Source: Tritrichomonas musculus | Lineage: Eukaryota; Parabasalia; Tritrichomonadida; Tritrichomonadidae | DNA: 64,000 bases | Direction of reading: 5' to 3' | Assembly: GCA_039105265.1 (NCBI GenBank) | Contig: JAPFFF010000006.1 | Coordinates: forward strand, 5,952,001-6,016,000 | Shown here: piece after piece, positions 41,887 to 52,980 of the stretch | Layout of the letters: every line of letters starts with the position of its first letter | Position numbering within the stretch: the stretch's first letter is position 1 | The notes under the pieces: generated by a model | The model's database searches: none | What the model saw: the letters and a program-made list of their open reading frames with translations, nothing else | Told to the model about the DNA's origin: nothing | Position numbers and translations under genes: made by a program

Positions 41887-42030
41887 GCAATAACATTTGA
41901 TTAGGATTATTTAATCCTTAAGAAAATGTAATGTTATAGAAAGAATAAAATAAAGCATTTTTATCTTATTTTAACTATATGATAAAATTTTTAAAATTAT
42001 GTCTATAGAAAGAAAGAAATAATATTTATT

Positions 42031-45000
42031 TTACATACTAAGTTTTGTTATATGAACAGAATTATTATCAAGAAGTAAATATAAATGTAAATCATCTTTG
42101 CAATAAGAAATATCATTTACAGTTTCCTTAACTGGTCCCATTGCTATGATTTTCAGGTCATAAATCCTCATAATATAGAATATTTTTGTCTCCTGAGCAA
42201 TGCACAAGAACGCTGTTTCATCCTGATTTTTAATAATCAAAGAAGCTGTAGATTTGCCCTCTAAATTGACCTTACCGATCACTCTTCCACCCATATCTAA
42301 TAAGACTACTTTTGTCTGTCTTCTTCCAACCGATGATATTTCACCATCATGGTGAATATTTTCAGAATTTGTATTCAAATTCCTATCGTCGTCGTCGTTG
42401 CACGTTTCGTCGAAAATGAGGGCGAGGAAGCCGAGGTCGCTGATGTGCATTTTCAAAGGCGAATTTGCAAATTTGACCTTTCGGAGGAACTTCCCTTCCT
42501 TAAGATCAGAGAGAATCAGCGTTCCGCCTTCGTCGCACGAGGCGACGACCTCCAGCTCGCTCGACACGGCGACCGTTTTGATGGACTCTGTGTGGGCGAC
42601 GAGATGGCACTGAAGCCTCTCTTCGCGGAGGTTCCAGACGATGAGGGAAGCGTCACCTGCGCCGGTTATGCAATAGCAACCGTCACCTGATATTGTGATG
42701 GCGGTTACGGCGGTTGCATGTGAATTATTTGGGCTGAAAATCATCGTCTTGTGGACCTTCGCAAAGCTCTGCGACCACGTCGGAGAAAAGACGATCGCGC
42801 TGTTCGTCGTGTCGATGAAGACGCGGTCGCGCTTGAGGTGCGTCTGGATCTCCAGCGATGAGGTTTTCTGGGGGACGAGCTGGCGCTTCTCGTTGAAGGA
42901 GAAGGAGCGGAAGGTGCCGTTGTAAAAGAGGGTATAAAAAGTGCCACTTTTTGAGGCAATTTTCAAAATTTTCTCTTTCGACCGTTCGCGTGCATTCAAG
43001 CTGCGGACGCGCATCAGCTCCTCGTCGTCTTCAATCGCTGGTGAGGCGGTTGTGGCGGTTGGTGAAGTGAAGTCATGTAAAAGGACTGACTTGAAGAAAA
43101 GCTGCGTGCACGAGTTGAGCGCATGGCTCTTCGGAATGAATGACCGTTTTGGATGCGACTTTTTGAATAGCTGGAATGGAGTGATGCCGAAGTTCGCGGC
43201 GTGCTGCTGGATGATCGGAAGGCTGTCTGGCTCGTCTTTCAGAGTCGAGAGATACGAGAAGGGATGGAAGAGGTTGTCGTCCTCCTCTGAGCGCTGCTTG
43301 CTGCCGAATATCAGGTCGATCCAGCTGTGCAGGTTCGAGGAGACAATCGGGGACTCGAGCGCAATGCGGTGTATCGCGACAAAGGCCGACGCGGACGGTG
43401 CCCACGGGGGAAGGATGATGTCGTCAACTGGAACCTCGTCGTTCACAAGGAGCTCGCCGTTCTTGCCGTGGACTATTTTCACTTTGGACTTCCTTCTGGC
43501 ACTTTTTGTATCAGCCGCGCCGCCATCAGCTGGCTGATGTGCATCGCCGCCACTGTCATTCCTATTCGCAGCACCGTCAGAATTTTCAATATTATTTGAA
43601 TTTTCTGTATGTTCTGATTTTTCTGCGTGTTCTGAATTTTCAATGTGATTTAAATTTTCTGTGTGTTCTGAATTTTGAATGCCTTCTGAATTTTCAATGT
43701 GATTTGAATTATCATTTGAATTGTCTTCAGCGCCTTTGTTTGGCTGGTTCATTTGGGACTCTTCTTTCTCTTTGCTCAGCATCTCCGGCAGCGACTGGCA
43801 CGACGCGGCACTCTTTGAGCTGGCGTTCTCATCATTCAATTTTACGGTTTCACTCAGCACTTCCGCGTTGAAGGACGCGGACTTCTTGATTGGCACCAAG
43901 TCGACTCTTTTCCCCAGGTCGTAGTGCTCCGAGTTTAGCAGGAACTCCGGTGTTGCGAAGAACTCGGGGATGAGTTCTCTGAAGTCGCTGTTGACGGAAG
44001 TGACCGATTCCCACGCCATTGGAATTGAGTACACCAAACGGTTAGGGTTGTCAAATTTTCCATTCTGAAGTTGGATATGAAGTGATGTGAAAGGCTCATT
44101 TCTGAGCAAGAAGGCGATCACGTACGCCGGCGTTGAGTAATGGAAGCGGTAGAGGCACGCGTAAGACGCCTTCCTTGTCTCATTGTACAGGTACTTTAAG
44201 TTGTCCAACCGCTCTTTATTCAATGTTCCTATCGGCTTTGACAAGTCTCTGTAGACTCTTTCGTCCTGCAGGTTTAATTCCTGGCTTTCGTAGTCGCAGA
44301 TGACCCACGGAAAGACGGGATACTGGGAGATGTCGTGGATTGATCTTCCCGCGAGCATGTTGAGCCATGTCAAGTATTCATAATTTGACATCTGGCCTGA
44401 ATTCCACTTTTTCTGAAGCTGAAGTTCTTTGAATAATTTTGGCGCGCTTTCAAATTGAATGAATTCAATATTTTTCAATTTGAACGATTCAATTTCTTTG
44501 AAAAATTTGAATCGGTTCTCAATTGTGGCAAAAACAAAGAAGTATGATTTGTTATATGTCGTGAACACTTCACATGCCGTGTCAACGAATAAGTAACGTC
44601 TTTTCAGTATGAATTTGATGTGTTCAACGTTTATTTCAATCAATTTGGACATCTTGTCAATGATCTCGCCAAAAGCGTCAGTCGTCTGCCTCACTTCGAA
44701 GTATATCGATGACTGCGTCAGGTACATCTTGCCTTTGAAATATTTGGCGGTTTTGACCATTTGACACTCCAATTCAATTGTGAAATCATTCGGACTTTCA
44801 ACTTCGTTTGAAACGTCAATTCGCATCCCTTTGATGATCTTGACGTTGTTGTCAGTATTGGCGGTTGTTGTAGCGGTTGGAACGGTTGTGCTCTCAATTC
44901 CTGTGTCTCTCAAAATTGAGGCCATTTTGTGGTCCTCAAACTTGAAATTCACCGACATCTTGTTGTGCCTGCCGATTCGGTCCAAGACGAAGTTGAACTT

Positions 45001-48000
45001 GAAATGAGGAGTCGGTGGAATCGAGAACCACGGGCCGCCGTTTTGGATGCTCATTTCCTTCAGCTGCTTCTCGTAGAACTTCCTGTTTCCTTTGAGGAAT
45101 CGCTCTTGTTCTTGGGCTGAATTTGTGAGCTTTTTGGTGAAGTTGTTGCGAAGCTGAGACAATTTCTGGTCTTCTTCAGCGAAGACACGTTGGATTGCCG
45201 ATTGCGCCTTTTTGTGAAGAGCGGCCATATTAGTATTGAATTCATTTTGAAAGGACATACAAAAAGTTGGAAGTTCATTTATGAAGCTGTTGTGAGCGTT
45301 CTCTGAAATTGTCATCATTTTCTCAGGTGATATGATATTTGAATAGTTTACATCAATTTGACGTATGGTGTAAACTATTGAATCCGACTCTTGCATGCGG
45401 TTGCGGGAATAGAAGTGGTGAAGAAGAAGAAGAGTCTTGCGAAGCTCGTCCTTGATGAGAAAAGGATGCTGAAGCTTGCGGACGCTCGTGATGAGGAGGT
45501 TGTGAAGAGGAAGAGACAGTTCTTTGTCCTGCTGCGCAATCGTTATGATTGAAAGACAGACCAGGGCAAGGTTTGTCTCTATCTTGTTTTTCACATCGAA
45601 TTTCTCATCGGCGAAAGAATGAAAAGAAGAAGAAGAAGAAATATTCAGTGATTGAATTGAATCGCCTGTTGCCGCTTGTTGATTAGCATGACTCGTCTGT
45701 TGCTGCTGCATATTGTTTTGTGTGTCTTGCTTAATCATGCTTGCTTGCTGTGTGTCTTGCTTATTTATGCCTGCTTGTTGCTGCATGATTTGTTGTGAGC
45801 TCTGTTTGGCAAGGTTTGCTTGCTGCAAAAATTGCTTGTTTAAGGTTTGCTGCGAATTCCTTCTTGCAAGGCTCGCTTGCTGTTGTATTTGCGGTGCCTG
45901 CAGTTGTGGCTTTTGGGTGCCGAAGAGTTGGTTCGTTGTGATCAAGTACTGAACTGCTGCTGAGAGCATTTTCAAGTCATTTTGATTCGTTATGAACTCT
46001 TTGTACTTGCACACAAATGAAGGACAATCGGCCAACACAAATTCCTGACAGAATTTGTGTATTGAGTCATCCAAGTCTGGCTTCTTTTCTTTCTCTTTGG
46101 CTTCAATTCTAAACAGGACATACTTGATGACAAACAGGGCGAGTCTCGGCGAAGGCTTTTTAGCAATTGCTTCGACAAGAATCTCATCAATCTCTTTCAC
46201 AATGTTGATTCCAAAAACTTGACAAAACAGCAGCAAGTTGTAGACAGAAGAAATGACATTCTCATTAGCAAGCACAATAGAAACCATCAATCTCATCCAT
46301 TCCTCATTTTTCTCTTTATCAGCATTGCACATGAAGATGATCCAAAACGGCCAAAAGTTGCAATTTGCAAACGACTTTCTTGTCTCTTCGAAGTTCGCGA
46401 TACTTCTTCTCACGAAGGAGAGAGATTCACTTCTAACATTTTCAGGAAGTAATGCTACAACTGTCACAAAAAGTGGGAGAAATTGAGGGTAAAAAATCGG
46501 TTTTAATTCAATAAAATTGAATTGACTCACAATTGTTGGGAAATTTTTAGTTGTCAAAGATTTTGTCATATAAGACATTAAATTAAAAAGTGTCACGTTT
46601 GTCATGTCCAAGACATTGAGCAGCCTTATTCCATCTATCAGTTCCTCGCTCAACAAGCTATCGTTCACTGTGGATTGGACGATGTAGATGCAGTTCATTG
46701 CAATGATTCTCGTCCGTTCAGAATGAGAATTCAAAATTGAAATGAACGGCTGAAAGAAGCTGTATTTCTTCAGATACGCAATCATTCCAGGGCAGTTGTC
46801 TTGGAATAATTTGATGATGAGGTGAAGTGACTTTATGCACATATCGTTCGAGTTTATGTCCATCGCTGCTGCTGTTAACGTCTTTGCATCGTTAGGTGTG
46901 AAAGAACGTTGTGAAATCATGAATAAAAAATCGGTTGTTTCCTTCATGATTTTCAATTCATTTTCATCGTTCTCGTTCGATTGTGATTCGACTCCCTCTG
47001 TTTCGGTTAAAGACGTTAATTTCAAGGTAGAGGTCAAATCGAAGAACAAAGAAAACTTCAGCAACAAAGTGTGAAAATTCAACGTTTTGACAAACAAAGT
47101 CGAGTCAATTTCAAACAGACCTGTGAAAATATTTGAGAATAGTAACAATTGGCTCTCCTGACTAAGCTTCGACCAAAGGTCGATGTTGCCAAAAATGAAC
47201 TTCAGCATCGACGATCGAAGAGGAGTGTTCCAAATCGACTTGTAAATCTGAAGAATCAAATTCAAACTTTCATCGGTGAAGAATTCCGATGTCATTCTCG
47301 AGAGGAGGTGAGCCAGCGATCGAAAGAAGGACGGATTGAAGATCGCCTCTTTTTCGCGAATGAGAGAATCAAGAAGACAAAGCAACTTTTTGAATAGTTC
47401 AACCGATTTTAGGTTCTCAAAAAGTGGAAGGAAAATTTTGGGACCGCCGCACGAAGGAATGATGTCAATGAACGTGATGCAGAACGGAACAGGAATGCCG
47501 TAGAACACTGCATTTGGTATCGATGAGCCGACAGCAATGTTGACAGCATTTCTTTCATTGACAATTTTTGCGTCGTATGACGAGAAGATGTCATATTCGC
47601 GTGAGAAGATGTTGATTGATTGGATGTCGGCATCGATTTCTTGAATGAAAAACAAGACAGGGTGTTCAAAACGAAACTTTTTCGGAATAACCGATGAAGT
47701 CTCTTGATTAGAATTTATAAATAATGTCACTGTAGAAGTGGTTAAGGCCAATTCAAGGTCAAACCATTCCTTAACTTTAACTTTGTTAAACATCTGGAAT
47801 TGGTTCTTTCGGCCTTTGTTTTTCACTTCTACAATGAGTCTGTTCAAAACGACGTTCATCTCAATTTGTTGGTCGCATGAAGCGGTTGTGACGATAAATA
47901 ACTGCTTCATTTTCTTGATCTCTCTTGGGAATAAGACCTTCATTGATATGTTGAACGTCGACGGGATGTAGAACTCACTGACACTGAAAACACTTGATGT

Positions 48001-50739
48001 AGTGAAGTGAAAAAAGGCCTTAGGAGCTGACGGTTTTTTGGCTATCGTTGAGGATGATTGAATTGCCATTTGAGATGAAAAATTATGATCTTCAAACTGC
48101 AGTGATTGTTGCTCGCAAAGTTCGAGGAGTGAATTGAGAAGAGAAATGGCCAGTTCATTATTTGTCTGTGATATGATTCTAACCGTCAACGATAGCTCGC
48201 CCACTCTGAAGAAAGAAGAACAAACATTTTTCAACAAATTCAAGGAATAATTGGTCAAATCTTCAACCGTTTTTTGGTCTGAATTTTCAATTGATTGTTG
48301 ATTTGAGATTTTCAAAATGAAGCTCAAAAGTGATGTGATCACATTAGCTTTGAAACATTGATAACGGTTGGCTATCGACGTATTTGTTGAAGCTACAAGA
48401 AACGATAGAATTTTCGTTGAAACTTCTTTCTTTTCAAGCGCAATCATGAGCAACTCGACGCCTTCTTTAATCCACAAAGTGTCGCTGCAAACAGTGAAGT
48501 TGATCAGTAAATCGACGGTTTCGGCGGTTATGTCAATCGATTTTATCGCCTTTCCGAGATTTGCCACAAAATTCCACTGTGAATCGGAGAGATAAAAAAC
48601 GACATTTTTCATGTTTTGGACAAGTGAAGTGAAAAAGCAAATAATTTTGTGAAGAACCGTTCTAACCGATCCCTGACAATTTTTATTTTCAGAATAAGCA
48701 GCGGGTATTCTAGAGAATGTGTAAATTGATCCACTTTTTATGAACGACTTCATCAAATTTTTCTCATTCACGGAAATTGAGACACTCACGCAGTCAATCA
48801 AAACAGAGATGAGCTCCTGCCAGTCGACTATTTCTAGATGATGGAAGCCGAACTTGATAAGCTTATTCAAATGCCTCATTAACAAATTAACGTACTCCGT
48901 CTCAAGTGCTCTACAAACGATATCAAGAGCCATCTCAAATGAATACTTCTCAAAAAGTAACGACAAGACAAAGTAAGCTCTTTTGTTATTCGAAAAAATG
49001 AACAATTTGGACTCACCACAAAGCGAAAACGTATTAATGAAGGTCAAAATCAAACTTTTTGACTTCTTCATATAAGTGATGTCTTCGTTTTCTTGGTCTT
49101 TTTTATGTTTTACTAAATAGCAACGATAAGTGTCATAGCACATCATAAGAGTGTCAAAAAGTGACGTTTCTTGGCATTGCTTGATGAATTCGCTGTTCAT
49201 CATCATGTTTAATAATTCAACGATTTTGAATACAACCGTCGGATAGTTTGGATCAAGAAGGCCGCATAATGAGGCAGCTGCCTCTTTTGTTGACAAATTG
49301 AACAAAATTGACAAGATCAAATCTTTCAAATTTTCGATGTTCTCGTCAACGCCTTCACGGCCAAAAAGTGTCAAATCATTGATGATTGATGTATTCACAA
49401 ATACATCCCATGTGTTCGTCTTGGTCAATAATTCACCTACACAACTTGGTCGGCATAGAAAAATGATAGAAACCGTAACGTACAAATCAATCAAACTTTT
49501 TCGAGGGAAGTTCAAAATGATGTCAGATAAAATGCTCTCATTTTTTGAGCATATTTCGGCGGTTATGCCAACAATGCTGGTCAATATAAGTGAATTGGCC
49601 AAATAAATTGGCGAGACCGATCGTAAACCGGAATTTTGTTCAGAATCTAAATTTCTATCGAACATTTCACAATCATAAAATTCGAATTGATAATCGGTCT
49701 TGAATTCAAAACGATCCAAAATGGTCCTCTTTTGAATAGTGGGAGCCGTTATTTCTGGCAAATGGTCAAATTTAATTGACCATTCAATAAAAGATAGCAA
49801 AAAAGGCGAAATCTCAACAGACATGTTTTCGTTCACTTTGTCAAGAGTCGATCCAAGCGCTTTCATAAGTGTCAAACCGTTTTCAAAAAGTGACGCATTT
49901 GGCTTTGAATCACAAATTTGCTCAAATGTGAATTTCGACTTTTTGATAAAGGTTGAATATGACTTTTGTGATATGTAATGATGTACTGAGTTGTTACCTG
50001 AAAAAAGTTTGCATAAATTTGAAAATTTTTCACTGTCAGAATGACTGGAACAAGAAACGTCGATTACATAGGAAACGATAGGAAGAATCTCATCTTCATT
50101 GCAGGAATGATTTTCTAGAAATTCTAGTAATACAGTATAAACTTTTTGAGATGTTTCGTAAACTATTGAATCTGTTTCATGAAGCGGAAAAAGTAAAATT
50201 AAAATCGGCGATAAAAGGTACAAAAAGTCTGGGAAAACGATTTTTGAGGTCATCAGTAGGACTTTGACAAGATTGGGAAAATCTTCCAAATAATGGAATG
50301 GAAAGAATGCGGATTCTTTTTTGTTTTTGATATTATCCATTTCATGTTCAAATTGATAATTAAAAGCAAGTAATGCACGAATAAGTTGTATTGATACTTC
50401 ATCAATTACTTTGGTAAGAATATTTTTATCAACGTTAATTTCAAGAAGAAGATTGCAAAACTTGAAGTAATGTTGTGATATTGGTTGATTGAAGTGTAAT
50501 AATGTTGTGAGTGATTCTGCTGGATTGGATTCTATAGCTGATGATTGATGAGATAATGATTTAAGGTTAACGTCAGCGAAGTTAAAATTTGAATAATGAG
50601 CATTTAATTTTGAATTTTTTGGTATAGATGAAAGTAATTTCGATGTTGGTAAAGTGAAATAATACACCCAAAGATTGAATTTGTGTTCTTTTAAGTTCAG
50701 CCCCTTAATCTGGCGGAGGAGAACTTGATTTTTCTTCAT
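42031..50739 (-). CDS. Giant BEACH-WD40 protein (neurobeachin/LvsA type)
   Basis: 2,902 residues. Order: long helical armadillo-like region (about 1-900); a concanavalin-like lectin segment (about 910-1035) as in neurobeachin relatives; more helices; a Gln/Asn-rich linker (about 1615-1695, QQQASLARRNSQQ); a PH-like BEACH domain (about 1970-2100). The BEACH domain spans about 2110-2530 (SIHDISQYPVFPWVICDYES; RLVYSIPMAWESVTS; FFATPEFLLNS; ILPPWAPSASAFVAIHRIAL), and WD40 repeats follow (about 2680-2780, GDASLIVWNL). Such proteins organise membrane traffic at lysosomes, contractile vacuoles or the plasma membrane. About 140 polar residues with repeated NSEHTEN/NHIENSE words split the BEACH domain between LGKRVDLVPI and the NDEVPVDDIILPPWA segment. 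The 3' half is much richer in GC than the 5' half, which shares the AT bias of the region. Confidence 0.92.
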   Translation of the reverse strand: MKKNQVLLRQIKGLNLKEHKFNLWVYYFTLPTSKLLSSIPKNSKLNAHYSNFNFADVNLKSLSHQSSAIESNPAESLTTLLHFNQPISQHYFKFCNLLLEINVDKNILTKVIDEVSIQLIRALLAFNYQFEHEMDNIKNKKESAFFPFHYLEDFPNLVKVLLMTSKIVFPDFLYLLSPILILLFPLHETDSIVYETSQKVYTVLLEFLENHSCNEDEILPIVSYVIDVSCSSHSDSEKFSNLCKLFSGNNSVHHYISQKSYSTFIKKSKFTFEQICDSKPNASLFENGLTLMKALGSTLDKVNENMSVEISPFLLSFIEWSIKFDHLPEITAPTIQKRTILDRFEFKTDYQFEFYDCEMFDRNLDSEQNSGLRSVSPIYLANSLILTSIVGITAEICSKNESILSDIILNFPRKSLIDLYVTVSIIFLCRPSCVGELLTKTNTWDVFVNTSIINDLTLFGREGVDENIENLKDLILSILFNLSTKEAAASLCGLLDPNYPTVVFKIVELLNMMMNSEFIKQCQETSLFDTLMMCYDTYRCYLVKHKKDQENEDITYMKKSKSLILTFINTFSLCGESKLFIFSNNKRAYFVLSLLFEKYSFEMALDIVCRALETEYVNLLMRHLNKLIKFGFHHLEIVDWQELISVLIDCVSVSISVNEKNLMKSFIKSGSIYTFSRIPAAYSENKNCQGSVRTVLHKIICFFTSLVQNMKNVVFYLSDSQWNFVANLGKAIKSIDITAETVDLLINFTVCSDTLWIKEGVELLMIALEKKEVSTKILSFLVASTNTSIANRYQCFKANVITSLLSFILKISNQQSIENSDQKTVEDLTNYSLNLLKNVCSSFFRVGELSLTVRIISQTNNELAISLLNSLLELCEQQSLQFEDHNFSSQMAIQSSSTIAKKPSAPKAFFHFTTSSVFSVSEFYIPSTFNISMKVLFPREIKKMKQLFIVTTASCDQQIEMNVVLNRLIVEVKNKGRKNQFQMFNKVKVKEWFDLELALTTSTVTLFINSNQETSSVIPKKFRFEHPVLFFIQEIDADIQSINIFSREYDIFSSYDAKIVNERNAVNIAVGSSIPNAVFYGIPVPFCITFIDIIPSCGGPKIFLPLFENLKSVELFKKLLCLLDSLIREKEAIFNPSFFRSLAHLLSRMTSEFFTDESLNLILQIYKSIWNTPLRSSMLKFIFGNIDLWSKLSQESQLLLFSNIFTGLFEIDSTLFVKTLNFHTLLLKFSLFFDLTSTLKLTSLTETEGVESQSNENDENELKIMKETTDFLFMISQRSFTPNDAKTLTAAAMDINSNDMCIKSLHLIIKLFQDNCPGMIAYLKKYSFFQPFISILNSHSERTRIIAMNCIYIVQSTVNDSLLSEELIDGIRLLNVLDMTNVTLFNLMSYMTKSLTTKNFPTIVSQFNFIELKPIFYPQFLPLFVTVVALLPENVRSESLSFVRRSIANFEETRKSFANCNFWPFWIIFMCNADKEKNEEWMRLMVSIVLANENVISSVYNLLLFCQVFGINIVKEIDEILVEAIAKKPSPRLALFVIKYVLFRIEAKEKEKKPDLDDSIHKFCQEFVLADCPSFVCKYKEFITNQNDLKMLSAAVQYLITTNQLFGTQKPQLQAPQIQQQASLARRNSQQTLNKQFLQQANLAKQSSQQIMQQQAGINKQDTQQASMIKQDTQNNMQQQQTSHANQQAATGDSIQSLNISSSSSFHSFADEKFDVKNKIETNLALVCLSIITIAQQDKELSLPLHNLLITSVRKLQHPFLIKDELRKTLLLLHHFYSRNRMQESDSIVYTIRQIDVNYSNIISPEKMMTISENAHNSFINELPTFCMSFQNEFNTNMAALHKKAQSAIQRVFAEEDQKLSQLRNNFTKKLTNSAQEQERFLKGNRKFYEKQLKEMSIQNGGPWFSIPPTPHFKFNFVLDRIGRHNKMSVNFKFEDHKMASILRDTGIESTTVPTATTTANTDNNVKIIKGMRIDVSNEVESPNDFTIELECQMVKTAKYFKGKMYLTQSSIYFEVRQTTDAFGEIIDKMSKLIEINVEHIKFILKRRYLFVDTACEVFTTYNKSYFFVFATIENRFKFFKEIESFKLKNIEFIQFESAPKLFKELQLQKKWNSGQMSNYEYLTWLNMLAGRSIHDISQYPVFPWVICDYESQELNLQDERVYRDLSKPIGTLNKERLDNLKYLYNETRKASYACLYRFHYSTPAYVIAFLLRNEPFTSLHIQLQNGKFDNPNRLVYSIPMAWESVTSVNSDFRELIPEFFATPEFLLNSEHYDLGKRVDLVPIKKSASFNAEVLSETVKLNDENASSKSAASCQSLPEMLSKEKEESQMNQPNKGAEDNSNDNSNHIENSEGIQNSEHTENLNHIENSEHAEKSEHTENSNNIENSDGAANRNDSGGDAHQPADGGAADTKSARRKSKVKIVHGKNGELLVNDEVPVDDIILPPWAPSASAFVAIHRIALESPIVSSNLHSWIDLIFGSKQRSEEDDNLFHPFSYLSTLKDEPDSLPIIQQHAANFGITPFQLFKKSHPKRSFIPKSHALNSCTQLFFKSVLLHDFTSPTATTASPAIEDDEELMRVRSLNARERSKEKILKIASKSGTFYTLFYNGTFRSFSFNEKRQLVPQKTSSLEIQTHLKRDRVFIDTTNSAIVFSPTWSQSFAKVHKTMIFSPNNSHATAVTAITISGDGCYCITGAGDASLIVWNLREERLQCHLVAHTESIKTVAVSSELEVVASCDEGGTLILSDLKEGKFLRKVKFANSPLKMHISDLGFLALIFDETCNDDDDRNLNTNSENIHHDGEISSVGRRQTKVVLLDMGGRVIGKVNLEGKSTASLIIKNQDETAFLCIAQETKIFYIMRIYDLKIIAMGPVKETVNDISYCKDDLHLYLLLDNNSVHITKLSM

Positions 50740-52190
50740 TAAATTAACTTAACTTTTTCTAAAGATTAAGAGTTCATTCAAAAGAAACTTTTTGTGATAC
50801 TATAACAAATTTTGAAATAAGCAATGAAATAAAATCCATTCAATTTATTATAAATCAATATAAATTTATTGATCTGAATTCACCATATAACGTTTATTTC
50901 TTTTCCACCTTTCACTTTTATTTTTGCTGATTCTATTAGAAAGAAATAATTATACCAAAAATAGTCAATAACAAAATATATATGTTTTCTTGAGAGAATA
51001 TATTTAGCAATTGATCTCCTGATAATTAGAATTATATTTGATTTGATTAATTTATGTGGAAACAATAAGCTTATTTGTTTCTCATTAAATTATGAAAAAG
51101 TTAGCTTATATTATATGTTTATATTTAATTATACCTTATACAAATGCATATAATGATTTTAAAAAGAAATGATTAAACAATCCCAATCGAAAATTGAAAA
51201 GAATTCGTGACTTAATGCATATGTATTTATAAGATATAAATGTTTATATAGATTTTTAAAAATAAGAAATGAATAAAATTTGAAAATAATTAAATAAGTA
51301 TTGTATGTTTTGCATTAATACTTTAAATAATTGATTTTATGAATGCTATTTAAACAATGAGGTCAATATTGGTATATATTGGTATATAAAATGATTTTCA
51401 ATATAAAAAAAAAGCTTTGAAAGGTGGAAAATATTGTTTTTGTGGAGCCATAAGATTTTTATATTGTCGATTTGATTGAAGAAAATGTTGCTTTGAAAAA
51501 CTACTTAGCCTTCATGAAAATATAGTTAGATTTAAAAAATTGAATGAATTCGTTATTAATACAAATATTCTTAAACGTTAATTTTATTTTATTGAAAAAG
51601 TTTTTTCAAAATAAAATAAATAAAGCACGTTTGAATTTCAAAAATACAGAAAAATGGTTACATTTACCTCAATTCTTCAGAAAAAGCAAATTTAATTTTA
51701 TTGAAATATGGTTATATTTGTCTGTTATTTCACATTTTCCAAATATTCCATTCTATTGAACAAATTAGGGAGTAAATTATTATTAAAACGTCTTTTAAAC
51801 ATATCAATAATGCAAAAATCCATAAAATAAAGAATTTTTATGGAAAGACTTTGATCTTGTCGGAAAAGACTTTTTAAAATAAAATGATAAGGCCTTTGAA
51901 AAAATGAATTAAAAGTACAAAGAAATATCAGTCAATTTGTTTATACTGACAAATATTTAAAATCAAAATTAGATGATGCTGATTAACTTAAAACTAAAGC
52001 TATGATATGAAATTCATGAGAAGTAAGTGAGAAATTATATGATATTTATATATAAAGTAAGACAGGCATAATTAAATGTCCTTGTTGATTGAATTATTTT
52101 CTTTTTCAATAGCATTCACAAAAAATTGAATGTTATTTGAAAATTGAGAGAATTGAAAATAAATCACATCAACAAAATTAAAATAACACT
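50740..52190. other. Intergenic between divergent genes
   Basis: Upstream region of the BEACH gene and of the Myb gene. AT-rich; the frames at 50880-51065 and 51544-51759 are Lys/Ile/Phe/Asn-rich and not convincing. Confidence 0.5.
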
Positions 52191-52196
52191 TCATTA
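52191..52196 (+). promoter_or_regulatory. Initiator-like motif (TCATTA) deciding the Myb start
   Basis: Matches the trichomonad Inr pattern and lies 13 bases before the ATG at 52204, but downstream of an earlier in-frame ATG at 52144. If it marks the transcription start, the earlier ATG is not in the mRNA. Confidence 0.55.
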
Positions 52197-52203
52197 TTCC
52201 AAA

Positions 52204-52980
52204 ATGATAAATGGTAATCATCTTCCTGCAACAAGAAATCGTAAAAAGATGCAACTATCAAAAAGTTGGTCGCCAGAAGAGGATCAACTTTTAAAATCAA
52301 TTGCTACAACATCAAAAAGTAAAATAAAATGGCAAAAAATTTCGCATCAATTTAAAGATCGTTCAGCGCAACAAATCATGAATAGGTGGAATAAGGTAAT
52401 AAATCCAGCTTTAGTGAAAGGAGGCTGGACGAAAGAAGAAGATGAAATATTAACAGACTGGGTCAAAAATAATGGAGAAATTGGATGGACAAAAGTTGCT
52501 GCTAGACTTTCTGGTAGGGTTGGTAAACAATGCCGTGAGCGTTGGTTTAATTGTTTAAATCCAAATATAAAAAAGATCGATTGGACTAATGAAGAAGATT
52601 CGCTTATAATTGAACTTCAGCAAAATCTTGGAAATAAGTGGGCAAAAATTGCTGAATTCCTTCCTGGAAGAACGGATAATATGATTAAAAATAGATGGAA
52701 CTCCATTCTTAAAAAGAAAGTGCTGAATGATATAAAGTGGGAGGGCTCTGTTAATAATTCTTGTTTTTCTGCTACAGAAAATTTTGATTTTTATAGCAAT
52801 TTATTTGGAAAAGAGAATCAAATTGAAAAAATCGATCTTGATATTGAACTTATAAAAGAAAAGGATGATATGAATAGCTTTGAACAAATTAATGATATTG
52901 ATGCTGGGATAAATCTGGATTTGTCTTTTGAAAAAGTTTTAACTTTGGATGACTTGCTTTCCGGAAAAAATGTATTTTAA
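52204..52980 (+). CDS. R1R2R3-type Myb DNA-binding protein
   Basis: 258 residues from the chosen ATG. Three Myb repeats: R1 about 21-67 ([11 protein letters not shown], ending [10 protein letters not shown]), R2 about 73-119 ([15 protein letters not shown], ending [11 protein letters not shown]) and R3 about 125-171 ([15 protein letters not shown], ending [13 protein letters not shown]). All the spaced tryptophans are present except that the third position in each repeat follows the RW pattern, as usual. The C-terminal 85 residues are acidic. Trichomonads have very large Myb families, and some members bind promoter elements near the Inr; the target here is unknown. The frame could start 20 codons earlier (52144), but the Inr-like motif and the start of conserved sequence favour 52204. 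Confidence 0.93.
   Translation: MINGNHLPATRNRKKMQLSKSWSPEEDQLLKSIATTSKSKIKWQKISHQFKDRSAQQIMNRWNKVINPALVKGGWTKEEDEILTDWVKNNGEIGWTKVAARLSGRVGKQCRERWFNCLNPNIKKIDWTNEEDSLIIELQQNLGNKWAKIAEFLPGRTDNMIKNRWNSILKKKVLNDIKWEGSVNNSCFSATENFDFYSNLFGKENQIEKIDLDIELIKEKDDMNSFEQINDIDAGINLDLSFEKVLTLDDLLSGKNVF

Noticed and set aside
52144-52203. Upstream ATG of the Myb gene adding 20 residues
   Set aside because: An initiator-like motif lies between the two ATGs and the added residues are AT-biased and not Myb-like.
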